DNA from: WHSW01 sp033856255
Lineage (GTDB): Bacteria > Actinomycetota > Thermoleophilia > Solirubrobacterales > 70-9
Direction: 5' to 3'
NCBI GenBank assembly: GCA_033856255.1
Contig: JAWVFH010000004.1
Location: forward strand, 62,001-126,000
Length of the DNA stretch: 64,000 nucleotides
The notes under the pieces were generated by a model. It ran no database searches. It saw only the letters and a list, made by a program, of their open reading frames with translations, and was not told the DNA's origin. This document shows, piece after piece, positions 26,713 through 34,399 of this stretch (position 1 is its first letter; the number at the start of each line of letters is the position of its first letter). A program made the position numbers and the translations under genes.

Positions 26713-27536
26713 CCCGCCACCACCCGGTCGATCCCCGCCAGGTCGGCGCGGATCTCGATCCGCTCGAAGCCGGCGCGTCGCGCCAGCCCAGCCACCGCCG
26801 GCGCCTGCCCGATCCCGACCTCGAGCCCGATCGCCGCCGGCGCCGCCGCGATCGACAGCTCGCCGAGCAGGCCCTCGATCGCCTCCAGGCCGCTGGGTCC
26901 GGCGACCAGCGCCTCGCGGGGCTCGAAGCCGCGGATCTCCGCAGCGACGCCCTCCCACTCGCGCTCGCTGACGTACGGCAGGTTGGCGAGCACGAGGTCG
27001 AAGGGGCCGGACTCGAGCGTCCCGTGCGCGAGCCGGACGCGGTCGGTCGAGCCGAGCCGGTCGCGGTTCGCCTTCGCGACCGCGAGGGCGTCCAGCGACG
27101 TGTCGGTCGCGGTCATCTCGGTCCCGGGCAGCTCGTCGGCGATCGCGAGCGCGATCGCCCCCGAGCCGGTGCCGACGTCGAGCGCCCTGCCCGGCCCGAC
27201 CTCGAGCGCCAGCTCGACCAACAGCTCGGTCTCCGGGCGCGGGATCAGCACCCGGGGGTCCACCTCCAGCTCGATCCTCCGAAAGCCCTTGCGCCCGAGG
27301 ATGTACGCGACCGGCTCGCGCTGCACCCGCCGCCGGACCATGGCGCCGAAGGCGCGCCCGGCTGCGGCGTCGACCCCGGCCTCGGGCGCGGCGATCAGGC
27401 CGGCCCCGTGGATCCCGGTCGCCTCGGCGAGCAGCAGCCTCGCGTCGAGCCCCGGTGTCTCGACCCCGGCGGCCTCCAGCGCGTCGGTTGCCGCCGCCAG
27501 CGCCTCGGCGACCGATCCCGCGACGGCAGCGTTCAT
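26703..27536 (-). CDS. prmC: Release-factor glutamine methyltransferase
   Basis: SAM-dependent methyltransferase of 277 residues that methylates the Gln of the GGQ motif in release factors. An N-terminal helical domain is followed by PVAYILGRKGF, VLIPRPETELLVE, the SAM loop ALDVGTGSGAIALAIA and the catalytic LANLPYVSE. The last has Leu in place of the first Pro of the usual NPPY, a conservative change seen in some homologues. It starts with ATG in a 4-base overlap with the prfA stop, so substrate and modifying enzyme are coupled. Confidence 0.93.
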   Translation of the reverse strand: MNAAVAGSVAEALAAATDALEAAGVETPGLDARLLLAEATGIHGAGLIAAPEAGVDAAAGRAFGAMVRRRVQREPVAYILGRKGFRRIELEVDPRVLIPRPETELLVELALEVGPGRALDVGTGSGAIALAIADELPGTEMTATDTSLDALAVAKANRDRLGSTDRVRLAHGTLESGPFDLVLANLPYVSEREWEGVAAEIRGFEPREALVAGPSGLEAIEGLLGELSIAAAPAAIGLEVGIGQAPAVAGLARRAGFERIEIRADLAGIDRVVAGWS

Positions 27537-28639
27537 CCCGCTTCGGCGGTCTGCGCCTCCAGACGCGCCCGCTTCTCCTCGGCGCCGAGAGCCGAGGTGA
27601 ACTCGCCCAGGTCGCCGTTCAGGATCTCGTCCAGGTTGTGGGCGGTGAGCTTGATCCGGTGGTCGGTGACCCGGCCCTGGGGGTAGTTGTAGGTGCGGAT
27701 CTTCTCCGAGCGCTCGCCGCTGCCGACCTGCGAGCGGCGCTCGGCGGCGATCTCGGCCTGCTGCTCGTCCAGCGCCCGCTCGTAGATGCGCGCGCGGAGC
27801 ACCTTCATCGCCTTGTCGCGATTCTGCAGCTGCGACTTCTCGTCCTGCATCGAGACCACGATCCCCGTCGGCGCGTGGGTGATCCGCACCGCCGAATCGG
27901 TCGTGTTCACAGACTGGCCCCCGGGACCGGACGAACGGTAGACGTCGACGGTGAGGTCGTTCGGGTCGATCTCGACGTCGACCTCCTCCGCCTCGGGCAG
28001 CACCGCGACGGTCGCCGTCGAGGTGTGGATCCGGCCCTGGGACTCGGTCTTCGGCACGCGCTGCACGCGGTGAGTGCCGCCCTCGAACTTGAACACCGAG
28101 TAGGCGGCGTCGCCGCGGATCTCGAAGGTGACCTCCTTGAAGCCGCCGACCTCGGCCGGCGACTGCGAGAGCACCTCGGTGGTGAAGCCGCGCTCCTCCG
28201 CATAACGGGTCAGCATCTTGTAGAGGTCGCCCGCGAACAGCGCCGCCTCGTCGCCGCCGGTGCCGGCGCGGATCTCGATGATCACGTTCTTGTCGTCGTT
28301 CGGGTCGCGCTCGACCATCGCCAGGCGGAGCTCCTCCTCGAGCGCGCGCAGGCGAGCCGGCGCCGCTGAGACCAGCTCGCGCAGCTCGGCGTCGTCGCCG
28401 TCCTCGGCCAGCATCTCCTCGGCCCCCTCGAGGTCGCCGCGCAGGCGGCGCCATTCGGCCGCCAGATCGTGCGCCGCCTCGAGCTCGCTGTACTCGCGCC
28501 CGACCGCGGCGTAGCGCTCCCGATCGCCGATCACCTCGGGATCGGACATCTGGCGCTGGAGCTCGGCGAACCGCTCCTCGACCTGTTCGACCAGCTTCTC
28601 GATCACGCCGCTGAGGCTATCGCCGCCGCCGTTTGGCAT
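27533..28639 (-). CDS. prfA: Peptide chain release factor 1
   Basis: Class I release factor of 368 residues reading UAA/UAG. The peptidyl-hydrolysis motif is in RSSGPGGQSVNTT, the RF1 anticodon-like region is around TTEVLSQSPAEVGGFKEV, and VFKFEGGTHRVQRVP and YNYPQGRVTDHRI are typical. The ATG at 28639 gives ~10 extra residues before the helical domain; a nearby in-frame GTG is possible. It is the first gene of a prfA-prmC-Sua5 operon. Confidence 0.94.
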   Translation of the reverse strand: MPNGGGDSLSGVIEKLVEQVEERFAELQRQMSDPEVIGDRERYAAVGREYSELEAAHDLAAEWRRLRGDLEGAEEMLAEDGDDAELRELVSAAPARLRALEEELRLAMVERDPNDDKNVIIEIRAGTGGDEAALFAGDLYKMLTRYAEERGFTTEVLSQSPAEVGGFKEVTFEIRGDAAYSVFKFEGGTHRVQRVPKTESQGRIHTSTATVAVLPEAEEVDVEIDPNDLTVDVYRSSGPGGQSVNTTDSAVRITHAPTGIVVSMQDEKSQLQNRDKAMKVLRARIYERALDEQQAEIAAERRSQVGSGERSEKIRTYNYPQGRVTDHRIKLTAHNLDEILNGDLGEFTSALGAEEKRARLEAQTAEAG

Positions 28640-28719
28640 TTCGTCACCGACCGGTCCGCGAACCGTTCCAGTTCGCCTTCCACCTCAGACATCGGCGCGA
28701 TCACCATCAACTCCCGATG

Positions 28720-28751
28720 CCCTCCCCGGAACTCCGGGTTTCCGGGGAGGG
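28720..28751. terminator. Perfect 12-bp inverted repeat upstream of prfA and the Phd-like gene
   Basis: CCCTCCCCGGAA (28720-28731) and TTCCGGGGAGGG (28740-28751) are exact reverse complements around an 8-base loop. It lies between the divergent starts of prfA and the Phd-like gene, where transcripts coming from the DUF1385 gene would also arrive. It could terminate that transcript or act as a leader hairpin or operator; no T-run follows on either strand. Confidence 0.6.
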
Positions 28752-28779
28752 TGTTCAGGCAGCTGCAGAGCCCAGACCG

Positions 28780-29181
28780 ATGATCGATCCGAAGTCACGC
28801 AAGGAGCTGTTCAGGCGCAATCGGGCCGCCGAGGCCGAGCGGGCGGCGGCGCTCGCGAAGGTCGCGCACGCTGCAAGCGCGGTCCGCGAGGTAACGATGA
28901 CCGAGCTCGATCGCGGTGCGGCGCGAATCGTGGCCGCGGTTCGGGCTGGCGAGATCGTCGTGCTCAGCAAGCATCGCTGTGCGGTCGCGATGATCGTTCC
29001 ACTCGTCCGGGAGGACGGGCTGGTGGCGCTGGATCCGCGCGAGGTCGACGGCTTGCGGGAGTTGGCCAAGGTCTTCGAGCGCCGCGCGGGACGCCGCCGG
29101 ATGTCGGCGCTCATGCACGGTCGCTGGTACGGCAAGCAGTACCGGCGCTACCGGACCGGGCGCGGGAGCCGGCGCCCCTAG
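28780..29181 (+). CDS. Phd/YefM-like antitoxin-type protein (no toxin seen)
   Basis: Small basic protein of 133 residues from the ATG at 28780. The centre, EVTMTELDRGAARIVAAVRA followed by GEIVVLSKHRCAVAMIVPL, follows the Phd/YefM antitoxin pattern (a TELxRxxxxxxxxVxxGExVxxxxxxxxVAxIVP-like strand-helix-strand). The Arg-rich C-terminus (YGKQYRRYRTGRGSRRP) could be the disordered toxin-binding tail. No cognate Doc, YoeB or PIN toxin gene is next to it, so it may be orphaned or a plain DNA-binding protein. The frame is open further upstream, but those codons are unlike the family. Confidence 0.6.
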   Translation: MIDPKSRKELFRRNRAAEAERAAALAKVAHAASAVREVTMTELDRGAARIVAAVRAGEIVVLSKHRCAVAMIVPLVREDGLVALDPREVDGLRELAKVFERRAGRRRMSALMHGRWYGKQYRRYRTGRGSRRP

Positions 29182-30203
29182 GCGACGATCTCGATGTGGT
29201 CCGGGTCCTTGGCCATCTCGGCCGGGTTCTCGACCGCGAGCACGGCCTCGAGCGCGGCGATCGCGACCGCGAGCTGGTCGCGGTCGGGCTCCCGGGTGGT
29301 CAGGTTCTGCAGCATCAGACCCGGCCACATCAGCGTCCGGACCCAGCGCTTGCGGCGGTTCCTGCCCGCCCACTTGATCACCTCGTAGGAGAGCCCGGCG
29401 ATCAGCGGGATGCCGAGGATCCGCGAGAGCACGAGCCAGTACCAGGCCGGAAGGCCGAGCGGGGCGAAGACGAAGATCGCCAGCACCATCACGATCAGCA
29501 GGAAGCTGGTCCCGCAGCGCGGATGCAGGCGGGAGTACGTCTCGGCCCGCTCGGGGACGAGCCGGTCGCCGGCCTCGAAGCAGGAGATCGTCTTGTGCTC
29601 GGCGCCGTGGTACTCGAACACCCGCCGCAGGTCGGGCAGGCGGCTGATCGCCCAGATGTAGCCGATGAAGATCGCGGTACGCAGCACGCCCTCGACGAGC
29701 CAGAAGAGCACCGCCGAGCCGAGCTGGTCCTTGATCAGGCTGGTGGCGCCGACCGGGACGACGAAGAAGAGCCCGACCGCCAGCACCATCGAGAGCGCGA
29801 TCGTCAGCCCCCAGGTGAAACCTCCGATCGGCTCCGGCTCCTCGCCGTCCTCCTCGATCAGCTGCGCGTTGGCGGATATCGCCAGGGCGCGGAAGCCGAT
29901 CTTCAGCGACTCGCCCAGAGCGACGATCCCGCGGATCACCGGCACGCGCAGGACGCGGTGGCGCTTGGCCCAGGAGACGAGCGGCTCGGAGGTGACCTCG
30001 ATCTCGCCCAGAGTCGGGTCGGAGCCGTTGGTGCCGTCGACCTCGGGGGCCGGCTTTCGCACGGCCACGGCCCAGGTCGAGACCCCTCGCATCATCACGC
30101 CCTCGAGCACGGCCTGGCCGCCGACCGGGGCGTCCTTGGACGCGACCGGCAGGCCGTCCGGCATCCGGGCCGTGTCGATGCTCAGACTCCCGTCGTCGCT
30201 CAT
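29178..30203 (-). CDS. DUF1385 membrane protein
   Basis: Polytopic protein of 341 residues with the DUF1385 signature: GGQAVLEGVMMRG near the N-terminus, VPVIRGIVALGESLKIG, the HGAEHKTISCFEAG motif with two His and a Cys, and HPRCGTSFLLIVM. Four to five transmembrane helices are likely. The family is described as putative metal-dependent enzymes but has no proven reaction. It lies directly downstream of rpmE, a very common pairing. Its stop is within the CTAG shared with the Phd-like gene. Confidence 0.9.
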   Translation of the reverse strand: MSDDGSLSIDTARMPDGLPVASKDAPVGGQAVLEGVMMRGVSTWAVAVRKPAPEVDGTNGSDPTLGEIEVTSEPLVSWAKRHRVLRVPVIRGIVALGESLKIGFRALAISANAQLIEEDGEEPEPIGGFTWGLTIALSMVLAVGLFFVVPVGATSLIKDQLGSAVLFWLVEGVLRTAIFIGYIWAISRLPDLRRVFEYHGAEHKTISCFEAGDRLVPERAETYSRLHPRCGTSFLLIVMVLAIFVFAPLGLPAWYWLVLSRILGIPLIAGLSYEVIKWAGRNRRKRWVRTLMWPGLMLQNLTTREPDRDQLAVAIAALEAVLAVENPAEMAKDPDHIEIVA

Positions 30204-30217
30204 CGACGGAGGCCCGG

Positions 30218-30433
30218 TCAGCTGCTCTTGCTGCGGGCGGCGCGGCGGCGGAAGCGCTCGACGCGGCCGCCCGTGTCGACCAGCTTCTGCTTGCCGGTGT
30301 AGAAGGGATGGCAGGCGGAGCAGATCTCGACGTGCATCTCGGGGTTGGTCGAGCGCGTGTAGAACTCGTTCCCGCACGAGCAGCGCACGTGGGAGAGGCC
30401 GTATTCGGGGTGAATCCCGGTCTTCATCGTCAT
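30218..30433 (-). CDS. rpmE: 50S ribosomal protein L31
   Basis: L31 of 71 residues. The zinc-type cysteine set is complete (RCSCGNEF and EICSACHPFYTG, four Cys), so this is the zinc-binding C+ paralogue, not the zinc-free form. The C-terminus ends in a basic RVERFRRRAARSKSS. Two in-frame ATGs (30433 and 30427) are possible starts. Only 31 bases separate it from the divergent stress-protein gene. Confidence 0.95.
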   Translation of the reverse strand: MTMKTGIHPEYGLSHVRCSCGNEFYTRSTNPEMHVEICSACHPFYTGKQKLVDTGGRVERFRRRAARSKSS

Positions 30434-30464
30434 TCGATTCTAGCGACGCATAGGCTGAGGCCAG

Positions 30465-31211
30465 ATGTACCGATTGATCCTCGTTGGCTACGACGGTCGC
30501 CCGACCGGTCGCGACGCGCTCGCCCTCGCCCGTGGCCTGGCTGCGATCGAGGGATCGAGCCTGGTGCTCTGCGTCGCCCTCGAGCTCGATCCCCTGGCGA
30601 CCCCGGCCCACGCCTACGAGCGGGCGATGGCCGAGGCCGAGGAGCGCCTCTCGGTCGAGGCGCGCGAGCAGCTCGGCGAGACCCCGTTCAGGATCCGGAT
30701 GGTCGGCGGGGTCGCACCGCCGCGCGCCCTGCACGAGGTTGCCGAGGAAGTCGGCGCCGACGTGATCGTGCTCGGCTCGACCCATCGCGGGGGGCTCGGC
30801 CGGGTCCTCCCCGGGAGCGTCGGGGAGCGCCTCCTGCACGGCGCGCCCTGCGCGGTGCTGATCGCGCCCAGCGGCTTCGCGGGTCGTGAGCGCCTCGAGA
30901 TCGACCGGATCGGCGTCGGCTACGACGGCAAGGCAGAGGCCGGGCACGCCCGCACGACCGCGGCCGCCCTGGCGGAGGAGCTCGGCGCGTCGGTGGAGAC
31001 GATCACGGTGACCGGCGATCAGGGCGCCGACCCCGCCGACCCGGGCGAGGCGGCGACGGAGCTGGTCGAGCGCTCCCGCGAGCTCGACCTGCTCGTGGTC
31101 GGCTCGCGGGGCTACGGCCCCGTCCGCCACGCCCTGCTTGGCAGCGTAACCTCGAAGCTGATGCAGGCCGCGGCCTGCCCCGTGCTCGTCGTCCCGCGTT
31201 CGACCGATTGA
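30465..31211 (+). CDS. Universal stress protein, tandem UspA domains
   Basis: Two UspA domains in 248 residues. Domain 1 begins YRLILVGYDGRPTGRDAL and has the ATP-binding loop LGSTHRGGLGRVLPGSVGE. Domain 2 begins RIGVGYDGKAEA and has VGSRGYGPVRHALLGSVTS. Both keep the Gly-x2-Gly-x9-Gly-Ser pattern of ATP-binding Usp proteins. The following alpha/beta hydrolase gene starts 1 base after its stop, so they form a short operon. Confidence 0.9.
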   Translation: MYRLILVGYDGRPTGRDALALARGLAAIEGSSLVLCVALELDPLATPAHAYERAMAEAEERLSVEAREQLGETPFRIRMVGGVAPPRALHEVAEEVGADVIVLGSTHRGGLGRVLPGSVGERLLHGAPCAVLIAPSGFAGRERLEIDRIGVGYDGKAEAGHARTTAAALAEELGASVETITVTGDQGADPADPGEAATELVERSRELDLLVVGSRGYGPVRHALLGSVTSKLMQAAACPVLVVPRSTD

Positions 31212-31212
31212 A

Positions 31213-32058
31213 ATGGTGGTAATGAGAAGCGCCGTCACGCTGCCGCAGGGAACGATCGCCTACGGCGAGTCCGGCCCCGCCGACGGCCCTGCGGTCGTCT
31301 TCGTCCACGGCGCCTTCGTCGACGGCACGCTGTGGCGCAAGGTGGTGCCGGAGCTCGAGGGGTCGCTGCGCTGCATCGTCCCCGACCTGCCGCTGGGCTC
31401 GCACCGGACGGCGATGAACCAGGGCGCCGACCTCTCCCCTCCCGGCCTGGCGAAGCTGATCGCCGACCTGATCGCCGCGCTCGACCTCTCCGACGTCACC
31501 CTGGTCGGCAACGACACCGGCGGGGCGCTCTGCCAGCTGGTCGTCACCCGCCATCCGGAGCGGATCGGGCGGCTCGTGCTCACCCCCTGCGACGCCTACG
31601 AGAACTTCCTCCCGCCGGCGTTTCGCTACCTGCAGGTGCTCGCGCGCCTTCCGGGAGGCGTCGCGTCCGTCGCCCAATCGATGCGGATTCCGGCGGTCCG
31701 CAGAATGCCGATCGCCTTCGGCTGGCTCGCGAAGAGCCGGATCCCCGGCGACGTGCTCGCCCACTGGACCGAGCCGATCATCCGCGACAAGGCCGTGCGC
31801 GCGGACGCCCGCGAGGTCCTGCGCGGGATCGACAAGAAGTACACGATCGAGGCGGCGGCGAAGCTGCGCGACTTCGGCGGGCCGACGATGCTCGCCTGGG
31901 CGACCGAGGACCGCTTCTTCAAGCCGAAGTTCGCCGAGCGGCTCGCGGCCGACATTCCCGGTTCGCGGCTGGAGTGGATCGAGGACTCGCGCACCTTCGT
32001 CTCCGAGGACCAGCCGCAGCGACTCGCCGGGTTGATCGGAGACTTCGCGGCGGGCTAG
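31213..32058 (+). CDS. Alpha/beta hydrolase with apparently missing catalytic histidine
   Basis: Alpha/beta-hydrolase-fold protein of 281 residues, related to haloalkane dehalogenase-like enzymes. The oxyanion loop is FVHGAFVDGTLW, the nucleophile elbow is LVGNDTGGAL with Asp at about residue 101, and LAWATEDRFFKPK is the acid-containing strand. At the position where the catalytic His normally follows (GHF/xHx before ExP), the protein reads SRTFVSEDQP with no His. It may therefore be a different hydrolase mechanism or a binding protein. It lies 1 base after the stress protein gene and ends in a CTAG shared with the convergent acetyltransferase. Confidence 0.85.
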   Translation: MVVMRSAVTLPQGTIAYGESGPADGPAVVFVHGAFVDGTLWRKVVPELEGSLRCIVPDLPLGSHRTAMNQGADLSPPGLAKLIADLIAALDLSDVTLVGNDTGGALCQLVVTRHPERIGRLVLTPCDAYENFLPPAFRYLQVLARLPGGVASVAQSMRIPAVRRMPIAFGWLAKSRIPGDVLAHWTEPIIRDKAVRADAREVLRGIDKKYTIEAAAKLRDFGGPTMLAWATEDRFFKPKFAERLAADIPGSRLEWIEDSRTFVSEDQPQRLAGLIGDFAAG

Positions 32059-32615
32059 TCCCCGGCCGCGCGCAGACCCCACGGCGGGGTGGCGAGCTGG
32101 ACCGCACCGCCGGCCAGGACCCGCAGGACGCCGGCCATGTGATCGCCGATCCCCTCGGCCGGGATCTCGATCTCGACCTCGACCGTGCCAGCCTCGCGCG
32201 AGATCACGTCCGCGGGACCGAGCGACGAGAGCACGTCGTTCATCTGCTCGTTGCTCGCCAGCAGCAGCGCCGTGAAGCGTTCGATCCCCTCCTCACGGGC
32301 GCGCTGGGCCAGCAGCGCGCAGAGGATCGTCCCCAGGCCGCGGCCCTGCCACGCGTCGATCACGGTCACCGCCGCCTCGGCGCGCCCGCCGTCCTCGAGG
32401 CGGACGAAGCGGGCGACCCCGACCCCGGACCCGGTCTCCGGATCGAAGGCGATCAGCGCCTCGTGGTCGTGGTGGTCGACCTCGGTCAGATAGCGCAGCT
32501 CCGAGTCGGAGAGCTCGTCGACCGCGGTCATGAACCGCTGATAGCGCGACTGCTCGCTGAGTTGGTCGAACGCCCGCGCCAGGGCCGGCTTGTCGGCGGC
32601 CTCGATCGGGCGCAC
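32055..32615 (-). CDS. GNAT-family N-acetyltransferase
   Basis: GNAT acetyltransferase of about 186 residues. The acetyl-CoA loop is VIDAWQGRGLGTILCALLAQRA, preceded by the beta-4 strand AEAAVTVI. The beginning (RPIEAADKPALARAFDQLS, then SRYQRFM) resembles single-domain acetyltransferases related to the GNAT domain of Pat-type enzymes. The GTG at 32613-32615 is the first usual start, yet the upstream frame encodes EVRLRDDSAVVV, a family-typical lead, with no ATG/GTG/TTG; the real start could be a rarer codon. Substrate is unknown. It may be co-transcribed behind ETF-QO. Confidence 0.85.
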   Translation of the reverse strand: MRPIEAADKPALARAFDQLSEQSRYQRFMTAVDELSDSELRYLTEVDHHDHEALIAFDPETGSGVGVARFVRLEDGGRAEAAVTVIDAWQGRGLGTILCALLAQRAREEGIERFTALLLASNEQMNDVLSSLGPADVISREAGTVEVEIEIPAEGIGDHMAGVLRVLAGGAVQLATPPWGLRAAGD

Positions 32616-32682
32616 GACGACGGCCGAGTCGTCGCGAAGCCTGACCTCGGCCGGAATGGCGACCGCGGTCCGACCCCTTGGC

Positions 32683-34392
32683 TCAGACCTCTTGATAAAG
32701 CGGCCCGTCGCCGCCCTCGGGCATCGTCAGGCGGCCACCCTTGGCGTTGATCGCGCCGCACTGGACGCAGTTGGAGGCGGTCACGTGGACGTCGACCTGG
32801 GCCGCCCCGTTCTCGAGCTGGTCGTCGGGGATCTCGTAGACCTGCGCCGGGCAGAGGTTGACCCAGGTCTTCGCCAGCTCGCGGGGGACGTGGCTCTGGA
32901 CCTTGACGTGGTTGGGAGCGTCGTCGCGGGTCGCGTTGCCGGAGAGGAAGACGGAGTCGAGCTTGTTGAAGGTGAGCTTGTTGTCGGGCTTCGGGTAGTT
33001 CTCGTTGGCGCCGCCGTCGACCATCGCGACCTCGGTGTCGGGCTCGTACTTCCACTTCCCGCCCGGAAACAGGCCCTTGGTGATCGTCATCGCGCTGGCG
33101 ATCGCGCCCCCGAGGAAGAAGCCCTTCGAGAACGGCGCCCTCATGTTGCGCGACTCGAAGAGGTCGTTCTCGATCTGCGACTTGCGCACCTTCTCGTCGT
33201 AGGCGTCGAGGTTGACCGAGTCCTTCTTGAGCGCCTCGAAGATCGCCTCGGCCGCGTAGATGCCGGCGTGCATCGAGTAGTGGATCCCCTTCAGGGTCGG
33301 GACGTTGACCATGTTCGCGGCGTCGCCGGCGATCGCCATCCCGGGGACCGTCAGCGAGCGGGGCATCGAGTAGTAACCGCCCGAAGGAATGGTCTTGGCC
33401 CCCCACGCCACGCGCTCGCCGCCCTCCAGCATCTTGCTGACGAAGGGATGGGTCTTCAGCTCCTGGAGAAGGTCATGGCAGGACAGGGTCGAGTCGGTGT
33501 AGTCGAGCCCGATCACCAGCCCGATCGCGATCTTGTCCTCGCCCATCGGGTAGATGAAGCTGCCGCCGAACTCGTTCCACTTCGCGCGCTTTCGCAGCGG
33601 CCAGCCCATCGTGTGGATCACCCGGTCCAGGGGCTCCTTCACCTTCCAGACCTCCTTGACGCCCAGCTCCCAGCGGACCGGAAGGGTGCCGTGGAGGTCG
33701 AAGTAGTCGAGCGCCGCCTGGGTCAGGTGGCCGAGCGTGCCCTCGGCGAGCACGGTCGTCTTCGCGACCACGTCCGAGCCGGGCTCAAAGTTGCCGAGCG
33801 GCCCGCCGTCCTTGCCGCGCCCGCGGTCACCGGAGCGGATCCCGCGCACGATCCGGTCCTCGACCAGCAGCTTGTCGGCGACCGTCTCGGTGAGGATGTA
33901 GGCGCCCTTCTCCTCCGCCTGCTCGGCGAGGAAGCGCGACAGCTTCGAGACCGAGATCACGTAGTTGCCGTGGTTGCGGAAGTTGGGCGGCATCGGCTTC
34001 AGCGGCAGCGCCCTGCGCTTGGTCAGCAGGTAGACGGCGTCCTTGGTCACCTCCTGGTAGGCGAACGGCCAATCGGAAGGGTCGAGATCCGGGAACAGCT
34101 CCCGCATCGCGGAGGGCACCATGTTGGCGCCGCTGAGCGTGTGGGCGCCGCAGACCTTGCCCTTCTCGATCACGGCCACCGGGACCTCGCCGAGCCGCTC
34201 CATCAGCTTCGGCTCGTCGGCGAGCAGGTCGAGCAGCCTGTTGGCGCAGGCGAGGCCCGCCGGGCCGCCGCCGACGATCGCGACGCCAACCTCGATCCGC
34301 TCGTCCTCGGGATCGGTCGGCGGCGCGATCAGCGCATGCTCGTCGAAAGGCGGTGGATAGTCCTTCGGCTCCACCGCCGCGCCGGACGTCAT
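32683..34392 (-). CDS. Electron-transfer flavoprotein:ubiquinone oxidoreductase-like protein
   Basis: Flavoprotein of 569 residues that passes electrons from reduced ETF to the membrane quinone pool. The FAD loop VAIVGGGPAGLACANRL, the GAHTLSGANMVP region, VLAEGTLGHLTQ, and AGDAANMVNVPTLKGIHYSM are characteristic. The C-terminal ferredoxin-like part has only three of the four expected cluster cysteines: C514 (LCPAQVYE), C542 and C545 (SNCVQCGAI); Ile548 stands where the fourth Cys should be. The gene follows etfA by 7 bases in an etfB-etfA-ETF-QO operon, as expected for acyl-CoA dehydrogenase electron flow. Confidence 0.92.
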   Translation of the reverse strand: MTSGAAVEPKDYPPPFDEHALIAPPTDPEDERIEVGVAIVGGGPAGLACANRLLDLLADEPKLMERLGEVPVAVIEKGKVCGAHTLSGANMVPSAMRELFPDLDPSDWPFAYQEVTKDAVYLLTKRRALPLKPMPPNFRNHGNYVISVSKLSRFLAEQAEEKGAYILTETVADKLLVEDRIVRGIRSGDRGRGKDGGPLGNFEPGSDVVAKTTVLAEGTLGHLTQAALDYFDLHGTLPVRWELGVKEVWKVKEPLDRVIHTMGWPLRKRAKWNEFGGSFIYPMGEDKIAIGLVIGLDYTDSTLSCHDLLQELKTHPFVSKMLEGGERVAWGAKTIPSGGYYSMPRSLTVPGMAIAGDAANMVNVPTLKGIHYSMHAGIYAAEAIFEALKKDSVNLDAYDEKVRKSQIENDLFESRNMRAPFSKGFFLGGAIASAMTITKGLFPGGKWKYEPDTEVAMVDGGANENYPKPDNKLTFNKLDSVFLSGNATRDDAPNHVKVQSHVPRELAKTWVNLCPAQVYEIPDDQLENGAAQVDVHVTASNCVQCGAINAKGGRLTMPEGGDGPLYQEV

Positions 34393-34399
34393 CGGTGCC

